Assembly (NCBI RefSeq): GCF_030272615.1
Contig: NC_081410.1
Span: 292,612,457 to 292,676,456, forward strand
DNA from: Cryptomeria japonica
Lineage: Eukaryota; Streptophyta; Pinopsida; Cupressales; Cupressaceae
Length of the DNA stretch: 64,000 bases
Direction: 5' to 3'
Each line of letters begins with the position of its first letter. Position 1 is the first letter of the stretch. Below the pieces are notes generated by a model. That model did no database searches. It had not been told where the DNA came from and was given only the letters and a program-made list of their open reading frames with translations. The position numbers and the translations under genes are program-made. This document shows positions 35,392-46,489 of this stretch, piece after piece.

Positions 35392-36974
35392 TGTTAAACT
35401 AGCTCAACCACAAAAGCTAAATTGCAATGATAAGAAATTCTAAAAGCATTCAATAGAGATATGAAGACAAGATAATCAAACCAAATGCAAACCATTACAA
35501 ACGCGAATATCTCCTCCATAATTCTCCATTGTCCTTCTTTCTCCTTCAAATTACTTTGTTTGTGGATCTCACCTACAAGTGCAAAAGCATAGTATGAAAG
35601 CAAGATGAAATGGCAGTGTAAGGATACTAGAAGCGTGATTGATTCCCTTTTTTTGATTGAAGAAAATCATCCAATTTATAGACAAATTGGAGAGATGACA
35701 AGATTAGCATGAAGAGATTTGAAAGGAAATTTCAAATCAAGGATGACAAATATGACAAATTATGACAAGATTGACATTTTCTATGCAAGATTGATTGATT
35801 GACAAAATTATGACAAATTTGACATGCAAGGTTGATTGATTGACAAATTATGACAAAATTGACATTCAAGATTGATTGATTGACAAATTATGACAAATTA
35901 TGACAAAATTGAAATGTCATTCCCATGAAATTAGGGGAAATATTAGAAAAATTGAAGAAAAGAGGAGAAATAGAAATTAGGAATTAGGAGAAATTAGTAA
36001 ATTGGAAAAATTGAGGAAAAGGATGAAATAGAAATTAGGTGAATTAATTAATAGGTTTTCATCCATTAATTAATTCATGAAAAAGACCTAGGACTAAATA
36101 AATAGACTTATTTAACCCACCAAGAAGAAGAAAAGGATTAAATGATCAAATCATAAAACCCTAGAAATAAGAGGACAAAGAATTAGGTGAAGACAACAAG
36201 AAATTAATTCGATTCAATCATGATTTTGATTGACAAATGACCAATGCTGATAAACGATTAAGATTGGTTGACAAATTGACCAAGATTGACAAAGAGATCA
36301 AATTTATAGGTGCCAATTGACAAGGAACAATGACTAATTGATCCAAATTGACATTATTGAAAAGGACAATGATAGATGACAAATCGATCGCAAAATGACA
36401 AGGTTGACAAGTTGATAAGAGATTAACAAGGACAAGGATCGATGACAAATTGATCGCAAAATGACGAGATTGACAAGAATGAGGATTGATGATGAATTGA
36501 TCGCAAGATGACAAGATTGACAAGAATGAGGATTGATGAGGAATCAATCGCAAGATGACAAGATTAACAAGAATGAGGATCGATGATGAATCGATCGCAA
36601 GATGACAAGATTGACAAGAGGACAAGGATCGATGATGAATCGATCGCAAAAAGACAAGATTGACAAGAGGATGAAACCCTAATTCTATCATCGATTAGGA
36701 TTGACAATGTCCAAAATGATGATAAATGAGCACGCACATTGATGCGACAGGATAAGATTGACCAAAATCATGACTGAAGATTGCTATCGACAAGACTTAA
36801 TTCGAAAGCGATAATAATGAAGAATGCAGAAGAAGGACCTGATACTCGCAAATGATAAAGACCAAGTGTGCAACATAGAAGAAATGTTAATGCAACGCAA
36901 AAACCCTAAAATAAGGCAATGCACAAATGTTAAAGTATGACTTCACAAGCGTTGACCATTTTTAGATGTCTACA
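35392..36974 (-). repeat. Element B 3' LTR
   Basis: Pairs with 44211-45794 nearly base for base. On the plus strand it starts TGTTAAACTAGCTCAACC and ends TTAGATGTCTACA. It holds a run of GACAAATTATGACAAAATTG-type repeats (35745-35915) and the 47-bp array at 36371-36673. Confidence 0.92.
36371..36673. repeat. 47-bp self-complementary tandem array in the B 3' LTR
   Basis: Six copies of a 47-bp unit (GATCGATGATGAATCGATCG, then CAAGATGACAAGATTGACAA, then GAATGAG). The first 19 bases form a perfect inverted repeat, GATCGAT-loop-ATCGATC. The long minus-strand open frames here (runs of ILRSI, SSILVLVNL) are by-products of the period and not genes. Confidence 0.9.
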
Positions 36975-36990
36975 TTTTGCCCCTCTTTGA
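36975..36990 (-). promoter_or_regulatory. Element B polypurine tract
   Basis: On the minus strand TCAAAGAGGGGCAAAA abuts the LTR start TGTAGACATC. The identical tract borders the Element C 3' LTR at 55319-55334. Confidence 0.85.
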
Positions 36991-39260
36991 GACAATGCAA
37001 TTCTAAGCGTTGTTTCAAAGAACAATAATGAAAATTCCCCAGACAATAACAATAACAATAACATATGCATGCCCCCTTGAGGAATTGGCCGGAAAAATCT
37101 AGAAAAGAGGCCAAGTGATTGATAAGAATGACAGAAGACAATAGGTTTGAATAGATTGCCAAGACTGACGGAAGAAATGTTAGTAAGAAGAAATTAGACA
37201 GAGGACAGTTAGAGATGAAGGAAAACTTGCTTTCACAAATGCACATAAGTAGGTGAGAACCTTTATTTATTGTAGCAAAGTTGATGCAGAGCATCATGGC
37301 ATTGAAGGCTAGAGCTGGAACGCAACCCCTTTGGCAGAAGATAGACACATCGCACACAAGGAATGAGTGAAGCATCCTAGGGTGCATACATCAAGGGTCG
37401 AGGTATGTGCGGCGTTCACAAAGCGAACGTACTTATAATAGACACCCAATGATATAGTTGCCCCAGTTTGTGACAAACATTCCACAAATAGCAAACACAA
37501 CAAAAAAGGAAAGGGACCATGAACCATCCCGGTCACTCTAAATCACTCAGTGACATCCTCGAGCAACATAGGAACATGATCAAAGCCAAAGATAAACCAA
37601 TAAAAAGATAATATGCACAAATTCAACCAAGTCAAACAAACATTTTGATCATCATTGTCAAAGGTGGAAAACAAGAATGATCATGCTGTCTAGTTTTAGG
37701 GAATGCGGTACCCCGTCTAAGACAGGACACAGTCTGGTTTCAAGTATACCACACCCTGTATAAGACCCATGATAATAGTGACAAGGACAAATGATATTGA
37801 TGTTGATTGATTGATATGACAATTTTGGTCAGTTTGAATGCCTGGTTGGTCGAACAGTTTATCTGTTAATGCATGATTTCATTAAAGCACAATGTTTGAT
37901 TGATTGTTGTTGGATGTATTCTCAGCGATCTGTCTACGCACGAAGGGGACAATTTATTGACAAAATGTAAAATGCCAAAGAAATTGTTTTTGGATTTTTT
38001 TCAGGACATTATTTGATTTTTTAAATTTTTTTTGGAATTATTTCAGGACATTATTTGATTTTTAGGGATTTTTTTTTTCAGGACATTATGATTTTTAGAG
38101 ATTTTTTTCAGGACATTATTTGATTTTTTTGATTATTTCAAGACATTATTTGATTTTTAGGGATTTTTTCAGGACATTATTTGATTTTTTTTATTATTTC
38201 AGGACATTATTTGATTTTTAGGGATTTTTTTAGGACATTTTTCAATTTTTTTTATTATTTCAGGACATTATTTGATTTTTAGGGATTTTTTAATGATTTT
38301 GCCCCCAGTGTCTAGCAAGGCAAGGAATATGACAGGTGAATAAATAGGCTTGCTGAAATGTTGGTGGATGGAGGGAAGACAAAGGCCTTTTATCATGGAG
38401 ACAATACAGATGCAATTTTCAAGGGCTATTGCATGATGGGACAAGAGACTGGATATGACAATGTAAAGCAGTGACATGGCATGAGGGACATGTCAAGAGG
38501 TTTTTGAAACCATGTTTAAATTTTGCATCCTTATGTCAGATCAAGATCAAGGAATGAAAAAGAGTGTTTGGATAGTGATAAGATATGGATAGGATAAGCA
38601 AGACCAAGAATGGATAAGGGACATGGACTGAAGCTCGGGGTAGGCTAAGGGATAGTGGCAGAAAGTTGCAATAAGCTAGGGAATATGGATGAAAGGCTAT
38701 AATAAGAAAATGGATAAAGACCAAAAGCTATGATGGACTAAAAGTTGCAAACAAGATGCATGATGCTCATAATGATCCTCAGCCTTGTCAAGATCAAATG
38801 TGGAAAAGGGGATATGTGCATGAGGGAAAATAGGATATGAAGGGTAATGACAGGGGTTCGATAGGATAATGGAACATTGAAGGACAAAAGGATATGATAG
38901 GATAAAACCTGTCCCCAAGTACGGTGTGCAAGAAGTTCATGGATTACGCATGACGCCTGTTTGCCAGGTTTTCATCATGGTACTTGCCCAAGGCGCCTGT
39001 TTGCTAGGTTTTCACTAGTGGATGAATTATTTTTGCTTTACTTTTTTTTTTCTTTTGTCTTTTTTTTTCTTGTTCACTTTTTTTTTTTGACTTTTTCAAT
39101 AGAAGATGGACACATGATAGGGGATGGAAGAAGGACTCAAGCATCTTTTTTTTTGTTTGGATAGTAACCTTGAAATAAATGGACCATGACCTTTAAAAGC
39201 ATGCTCAAAGACGTTGGTAGGATAAGGATATGGAAAATGAGATGGAACTAAGGAAAGGAT
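36991..39260 (-). other. Element B non-coding 3' region
   Basis: Homologous to the Element C region at 55335-59640, but the antisense PMD block of C (about 55.5-58.3 kb) is absent; the junction is near 37110-37165. 37985-38295 is an array of nine units of 30-35 bp with the core TTCAGGACATTATTTGATTT. 38945-39010 has two copies of GCCTGTTTGC-AGGTTTTCA separated by a short linker. The many short open frames here are not coding. Confidence 0.7.
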
Positions 39261-42197
39261 TTATGCAAAGGATGGGATCAAAGGGATCGAAGGATGGAAA
39301 ATATGCATTGGATAATGGATAGGGTATTGGAAGAATTGTGCTTGAGTGGACAGAAATGTTGGCAGGATTGACACTGGCACACACCTTGAGGGGTGATGGA
39401 CTGATGGAGGAAAAATGTATTTTGGATATTGAGATTTTGAGGAAGGAAAGGCTATGGATTTTGGGACATAAGGGCCCAAAATGGATGAAGAAGGTGGTGG
39501 AGGAACAAATTTGAGAGGTTTGGATGGAGGAATAGCAATTTTGGATGCCAAGTTAGATGTTTCTTTAGGCTTTTTTGCTTCAAGGAGCCACTTAGGGATC
39601 CACATGGTTTTTTATTTTTCATGCTTTTGTGGTTCCTTGGAGTGCATTGCCAACACAAGGGATTTAGGAACCCATATAGATTTTAACTTTTGTTTTTGAG
39701 CAATGGGCCTTTGTGGCCTTTTGGATATTTCCTTTTCTTTATAGATCATATTGTTCTTTGTTTTGACATGTTGATTATATTGGACATGTTGATCCTTGAA
39801 TACATATGGATTTTTAGACTTATGACTTTTATGCTTGGCATCCAAATTGCTTGGAGGGGGAAAGGAATGCATGGATGTATATGAATGAAATGGACTTCTT
39901 TTGGATTGATGAAATTTACTCAAGGATTTGTGCCTTTGTTGACCTTGCATAGAGGATGAAGGAATATAAGGACCTAAGATGGATGGAAAGTATGATGGGG
40001 AAGGTGTATGTTTTGATTTTGATGGGTTGATACCAACATCTTGAGAGTGAGTTGCGTAGAAATGACCCTTAAAATCTTCTTTGATATGGAGGGGTTCTTT
40101 CTCATGAAGGTCTACCCCTTTTCCTTTATGAATATCTTGACTTGTAGGATACTCTTTTCTTTGGGAAGAAGACGCGAGTCCATTATGAGGTGGATATGAT
40201 ATGAGAGAAATAATGAGATCTTGAAGTGGATCAGATTGGACCAAAGAGGAAGAACCCATTGTTAATGTCAGGGTTTCATGAACATCTTGCACTGACATGT
40301 TTGAATCATGAGGGGGATTAGGATCATGAGGGGGACTAGGATTGTGTAGTGGACATGGTTCAATGACAGGCTCTTCAAGAGATGGAATGGGAGAAATAAT
40401 TGGATCATCAAAAGAAATGCAATCTTGGAGTGTATATGGAGTATTAAGACAAGGACATGGAGGAACCAAAGGATCTTGTGGAGGATTTAAAGGAATAATT
40501 TGATCTTGACAAGGAAGAAGATCATTGGCATCCTCTTTAAAGGTGCTTTGCTCTTGACTTTTAATGGGATCATCAGAAAGGATGGAAGGGATATCTTGAT
40601 CTTTCTTAGGAAGTGGAATGTAAATGGGATTTGAAAGGACATTTTTTTCATGAAATGGAAGGGGATCATTTGGGATTGGATGGACTGGGATATCTTGATC
40701 TTGCTCAGGGAATGGAGTGTCAATAGGACTTTGGATAGGATGGACAAGAATAGGGGAATCATCATGAGTGTCTGGGAACATGGGGTCATGGTCAACAATT
40801 GGATGGGATGATAAGGTTTCAGGATCTTGATCAGGATCTTGATCTTTTTTAAGACACGTTTCTTCCTGCTCTAAATTATCCTCTTGACATGGGGTTGGAC
40901 TTTGGATATGCATGGAGGATTCTGACAAGGAATCAATGTTTTGGGATGAAGGAAATGCACTTTGAACATTTGTGATGGATTTTGACAAGGAATCAATGCT
41001 TGAATATGAGGAAGAGGGACTTCGAATGGGGTCGTCTAAAACAGGTAATGGCAATAAAGTGCATGGTGGCATTGGGTCTTGTATTTCTAAAACATGACAA
41101 GGATGTGCATCATGAATTGGATTATCTTGGCAATCAATTATGGATAGCCCTTGGATAATTTCATCCTTGGGTGTATTGTTTGATGAGGACAATATGGAAG
41201 GTTCTTATGAAACTTCTAAAGGTGTAGGGATAGATGCCATTGGAGAGTCAATTTGCTTGCGGGGGGGTGAGGTATTGCTAGACATAAGTGTATTATTTTG
41301 ATCTTCCTCAAAGAACTCACTTGGTAATTTCCTTAAGATCCTTGCAATAAAGCCACCTTTCTTTTGAGGTTTTGACATAGTTGTATCTGGAATTTGAACT
41401 TGTTTGGAAAGGAGTTGGTTCTGGTCTGATGTCATGTTTTGATTTCGAACTAGATGTTGATCAAATTGGTTTGACATGTTCAAAATTTGGCTTGGTGTGT
41501 GCTGAAACCTTTGTTTTTGAATGTTTGGTTGTGGTTGTTGACATTGATATGTTGATTGAACTTGTTGATATTCCACCATTTGTTGAACTATTTGTGGACA
41601 TTGTATAGTTGGTTGGACATGTTGTTGAAATTGGACCATTGGTTGTGTTGGTTGTATATGTTGGACCATTGGTTGTGTCTATTGGAAATGTTGGAACTGT
41701 TGAACAATTGGTTGTGATCGTTGAAAATCTGATTGGCAGTAAACACCTACTTGTTCTTGTTCTGAAGGCACATAATGTTGTTGTCTCTTTTCTTGAAACT
41801 GTTTCATCATCTCTATTTGTGAGAGGAGATCTGGTATGTTTGATTGTTCAATAAGAGATCTTACATCAATTGGCTCAATATATGGATTTCAACTTGGAAA
41901 TTTTTGAAACACTTTGGACATTTGTGATCTATTCTTCTCAATGTTTTTCACTTTTTGTTCCAAAATCTCCTTTTCTTGAGCTAGTTTCTCCTCTAGTTTT
42001 TGTGTTTGGAGACTTTTTTCATCATGAAAAGTTTGATCCAAGTTTTGAGACATGTAGAGATTGGATTGACATGATTGATTTCTCAATTGTGATGACATGG
42101 CTTCGTAAGAAGGTTGAGACCTCATTTCAACAAACATGTCACTATGCAATGCAACTAATGGGATTGACAAATGCAACCTAAAAGGATGACAATGCAA
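39261..42197 (-). pseudogene. Element B giant single frame, unknown function
   Basis: One minus-strand frame runs 979 codons from 42197 to 39261 with only four stops: TGA 41889, a TAG near 41680, TAA 41205 and TAA 39612. The first likely methionine is the MFVEMRSQPSYEAM stretch near 42140. Residues about 45-90 form a coiled coil (KLEEKLAQEKEILEQKVKN). A Gln-rich zone follows with repeated QPMVQ motifs (about 41690-41400), then a basic patch (KKGGFIARILRKLP). Then comes a very long Asp-, Pro- and Ser-rich disordered part with recurring PCPL, HDPNPPHD and QDQDI motifs. Near the end two related motifs occur (KSIWVPKSLVLA and TMWIPKWLLEAK), then a Pro-rich tail. It sits where gag-pol would be. 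Composition suggests a disordered scaffold protein; function unknown. Confidence 0.72.
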
Positions 42198-44210
42198 CTA
42201 AATGTTTTTGGACTTTTTGAATTTTTGGAGACAAACTTTTGAAATGCAAAGCTAAAGACACAACCTTGGGAAGTTGAAATGAAGTCAAGACCTTAAAGGA
42301 GAAAGGACCAAATGACAATAGGACAAATTGACAATGTCTCACCTATATGCTTGGATACTAAGCTAGGTTTGACAAAAATGATATTAATGAAAGGACAAAT
42401 TTTAGACAAGGTCAAGACTTCTTAACAACAACTTAGGGTATCATCCAAAGTTTTGATTTTTTTAAGTTTGACAAACCAAATTTTTGAGACTAAATGCAAG
42501 AAGGCAATGATTATGACAATGACTTAGGATATGACATGAAAATGATCTAAGGATATGATATGACAAGATGAAGCCAAGACAAGATGACAATACGATGATA
42601 AGAATATGCGAAGACCAATGACTTGGAATATGCAAAATGTAACCTAGGCAAGACCTAATTTTAGCATGACAAGGATAATGCACAAATGTCACCTAAATGG
42701 AAATCTAGCTTGGATATGACAATAAAATGAAAACTTAGGGAAATGATTTTGAACCTAAGTGCAAAATGAGGATGCTTGCAATGAAAAGGACTAAAATGAA
42801 GGGAGATGACAATATGTCCTAGGACCTAAGTTGGACTATGCAAAACCTAGCCTAAAGTGACATGAATTTTGAAACAAAGATATTCAATGTTTTGACAAGC
42901 CATGTTCAAATGTTGGATGAATACTTGGACAAATTTGGACTTTTGTTTGGATTTTGTTTTGAATCGAAGGTTGTTGATTTTGAAAACCCAAGTTGATTAT
43001 GAGCACTTTTGAAAGTTTGTTTTTGATTTAACTTTTGACAATCATGGAAGACAAAATGTTTGTTTGACTTTGACTCAAGAAAATCAAGCACATTCACAAC
43101 AAATCCTATGGCTGGCAAGGGCAATATCTGTTGAATCCTCTAACCATAAAATACAACACTTAGTTGGATAGCTAGATGCTTGGTAGCACTGGCTCCCCCT
43201 TACAGTGCACTCACTTCTCGAGCATACCAAGCTTCGAGTTCAAGGGGCATCACTTCCCAAGAACTTGCTATCTCTAACTAAGGAGTACATGAGAGGTGTC
43301 TTTGGCATGCGTGTATCACAATGCCTGAGCCAACAGATAGAAGGATTTTGGCCTCTAAAAACAAGAGATTCTAGTAAGGGCATCCATTCGGGTGGGTATT
43401 GATCCGACGAATAAATCATCACAATACCATTCCAGCACCCATTGTCTACAACTTTCGTTGCATCCACAATTATTTAGAGTGGTTCAGAAGAGCTTGGCTT
43501 TAGCCCGTCACCACTTTGGGTCGTTCCCTCTCACCAATGCCTGTATGAAGTGCCAGGCAAATTAGGAGGCAGGCCCAATTCTAAGGGTTAAAACATGTAA
43601 TCAAACTAAAAGCAATCAAAGCATGCATGGTGTTCATTAACCTTTAAGAAACTAAATGTGCAACTACTTTAAAAATCACATGCAAGATGTTTTAATAAAA
43701 GTCTTTGACCATGTCCTGCATAAGATTTGTTAGTAATTTCATTTTTAGTCTTCGTCACACATAACACCAAGGTGCTGCATAGAGAATCAGTACCAAAGAA
43801 AAACCAGAATATAAGAACAGAATGAGAACAAAGTAATTTGCAAGTAAAAACATTGGTTTTACCTCTATTTCTAGCCTTACACAGGCGTAGAATGTCTCAA
43901 CACAAGCGCAGAATGCCTTGACACAGGCGTAGAATGCCTTGACATAGGTGCAGAATGCCTTGACACAAGCACAAATTTCTTTGACATAGGCACAAATCTC
44001 TTTGACACGGGCGCATGATGCCCTGACATAGGCGTAGAATGCCTCAACACAGGCGCAAAAGTGTCCAGAAAGCTCCGAGTCACCCTATTTCTTGAGTTTC
44101 TCACCTGCAAATCAGCTCAAAAGCACTCAAAAACATGGTTAAGGGGTTAGTTCACATCAGGTTCACCAGAAAATGTAGATAGGAATTTGGAATTCATCAA
44201 AGCAAATAGA
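42198..44210 (-). other. Element B 5' leader
   Basis: Non-coding leader, read on the minus strand from the 5' LTR at 44210. After the repeat array at 43865-44080 come blocks shared with Element A: GTGAGAGGGAACGACCCAAA, GGGCTAA, CCACTCTAAATAA (43535-43471), GCCAAAATCCTTCTA (about 43365-43350) and GAGCCAGTG, CAAGCATCTA (about 43200-43168). TGCCTG...CAGGCA at about 43540-43562 can form a small hairpin. I could not place a convincing primer-binding site; the CTGGTGAACCTGATG stretch about 45 bases inside is the only TGG-type candidate. Confidence 0.65.
43865..44080 (-). repeat. 24-bp leader array (TTCTGCGCCTGTGTCAAGGCA type)
   Basis: Nine near-copies of a 24-bp unit. Read in the element sense (minus strand) the consensus is GGCATTCTGCGCCTGTGTCA, then AG or similar. 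The GCGC-Y-TGTGTC core is the same as in the Element A leader and in front of the Element C antisense gene. Confidence 0.88.
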
Positions 44211-45794
44211 TGTTAAACTAGCTCAACCACAAAAGCTAAATTGCAATGATAAGAAATCCTAAAAAACATTCAAAAGAGATATGAAGACAAGATAATCAAA
44301 CCAAATGCAAACCATTACAAACGTGAATATCTCCTCCATAATTCTCCATTGTCCTTCTTTCTCCTTCAAATTACTTTGTTTGTGGATCTCACCTAAAAGT
44401 GCAAAAGCATAGTATGAAAGCAAGATGAAATGGCAGCGTAAGGATACTAGAAGCATGATTGATTCCCTTTTTTTGATTGAAGAAAATCATCCAATTTATA
44501 GACAAATTGGAGAGATGACAAGATTAGCATGAAGAGATTTGAAAGGAAATTTCAAATCAAGGATGACAAATATGACAAATTATGACAAGATTGACATTTT
44601 CTATGCAAGATTGATTGATTGACAAAATTATGACAAATTTGACATGCAAGATTGATTGATTGACAAATTATGACAAAATTGACATTCAAGATTGATTGAT
44701 TGACAAATTATGACAAATTATGACAAAATTGAAATGTCATTCCCATGAAATTAGGGAAATATTAGAAAAATTGAAGAAAATAGGAGAAATAGAAATTAGG
44801 AATTAGGAGAAATTAGTAAATTGGAAAAATTGAGGAAAAGGATGAAATATAAATTAGGTGAATTAATTAATAGGTTTTCATCCATTAATTAATTCATGAA
44901 AAAGACCTAGGACTAAATAAATAGACTTATTTAACCCACCAAGAAGAAGAAAAGGATTAAATGATCAAATCATAAAACCCTAGAAATAAGAGGACAAAGA
45001 ATTAGGTCAAGACAACAAGAAATTAATGTTGATTCGATCATGATTTTGATTGACAAAGGACCAATGCTAATAAATGATTAAGATTGGTTGACAAATTGAC
45101 CAAGATTGACAAAGAGATCAAATTGATAGGCACCAATTGATGAGGAACAATGACTAATTGATCCAAATTGACACTATTGAAAAGGACAAGGATCGATGAC
45201 GAATCGATCGCAAAATGACAAGGTTGACAAGTTGATAAGAGATTGACAAGGACAAGGATCGATGCCAAATCGATCGCAAAATGATGAGATTGACAAGAAC
45301 GAGGATCGATGACAAATCGATCGCAAGATGACAAGATTGACAAGAATGAGGATCGATGACAAATCGATCACAAGATGACAAGATTGACAAGAACGAGGAT
45401 TGATGACGAATCGATCGCAAGATGACAAGATTGACAAGAGGACAAGGATCGATGATGAATCGATCGCAAAATGACAAGATTCACAACAGGACAAAACCCT
45501 AATTCTATCATCAATTAGGATTGACGATGTCCAAAATGATGATAAATGAGCATGCACATTGATGCGATAGGATAAGTTCGACCAAAATCATGATTGAAGA
45601 TTGCTATCGACAAGACCTAATTCGAAAGTGATAATAATGAAGAATGCAGAAGAAGGACCTAATGCTCGTAAATGATAAAGGCGAAGTGTGCAACATAGAA
45701 GAAATGTTAATGCGACACAAAAACCCTAAAATAAGGCAATGCGCAAATGTTAAAGTATGACTCCGCAAGCGTTGACCATTTTTAGATGTCTACA
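44211..45794 (-). repeat. Element B 5' LTR
   Basis: Pairs with 35392-36974. The 47-bp array is at 45191-45490 with six copies. The first bases outside the LTR (45795 on) return to Element A sequence. Confidence 0.92.
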
Positions 45795-46489
45795 AGTTGC
45801 ATTATAAGAATTTCATTTCATTCAAAGATCAACGGTCATAAATAAAGATTAAGTATACTTGGACAAACAAAAACAATTTGCATTTGATCATTGTAGGTTC
45901 ATTCATCTTTAGAATCATTTCAACCATCATTCATTTTATTTAGTTGCATTTCAATTGTTGCATTAGTTTGCATCCATTAAGTGAATTTCATTTAATCATG
46001 TAGTATATCATCATTATTATTTACATTAGGATCATTATCATTATAGTTCTTTTTATCCATTAATATCATTTAGTTGCATCTTTGCACTTAGATTCATAAT
46101 CATCATAAAGCATTACATATGCACATCCATAAATTGCATTTCATAATCATCATTTGCATTATTTAAGTTAGTAATCATTCTCATTTTCATCCATGATCAT
46201 CAAAATCAAAGATCAAAAGCATTTTTCATTTCATCATCATTGCATTATATAGAACATCATCATCATGAAAAGTAAAAGAAAAGAAAAGATCATCATAACA
46301 TTATCCATGTAATCAATGCATATAGATCATCATCATATAGAGTAACATACATAATAAAATATCATCATATAGAGTCCATGTATGCATATAGATCATTATA
46401 AAACAATAAAAAGTCCAAGTATATAATGATATTAGATCAAAAATACAAGTGCCTCATCAATAGAAATCAAGTCAAGGCTATCTTGTACC
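45795..46489 (+). other. Element A non-coding 3' region, part 2, CATT/ATCATC-rich
   Basis: Low-complexity DNA dominated by TCATTTGCATT, ATCATCAT and TAGTTGCATT motifs. No open frame. It separates the insertion point of Element B from the 3' end of the antisense PMD gene. Confidence 0.6.

Larger units (their letters stand above)
35392..45794 (-). mobile_element. Element B: pol-less Tat-related retrotransposon
   Basis: Two LTRs of 1.58 kb (35392-36974 and 44211-45794) in minus orientation with TGTAGACATC...GTTTAACA ends. In the element's sense direction the order is 5' LTR (44211-45794), leader with a GCGC-type repeat array, a single frame of about 979 codons (42197-39261), a 3' region with a CAGGACATT array, purine tract, 3' LTR. 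No gag core, protease, RT, RNase H or integrase motif is present. Leader homology to Element A and LTR/3'-region homology to Element C tie it to the Tat group. The flanks (ATAGA left, AGTTG right) do not form a target duplication, so the ends may have recombined. Confidence 0.82.

Noticed and set aside
36218-36691. Minus-strand frame of 157 codons (and similar ones at 45038-45557 and 54580-55082)
   Set aside because: Produced by the 47-bp array in the LTRs; repeated ILRSI / SSILVLVNL runs in several overlapping frames show it is periodic non-coding DNA.
39481-39699. Plus-strand ORFs within 39.5-42.2 kb
   Set aside because: Reverse-strand shadows of the long Element B frame.
43865-44080. CRISPR-like array
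   Set aside because: Units are contiguous 24-bp near-copies with no unique spacers, in a plant retroelement leader.
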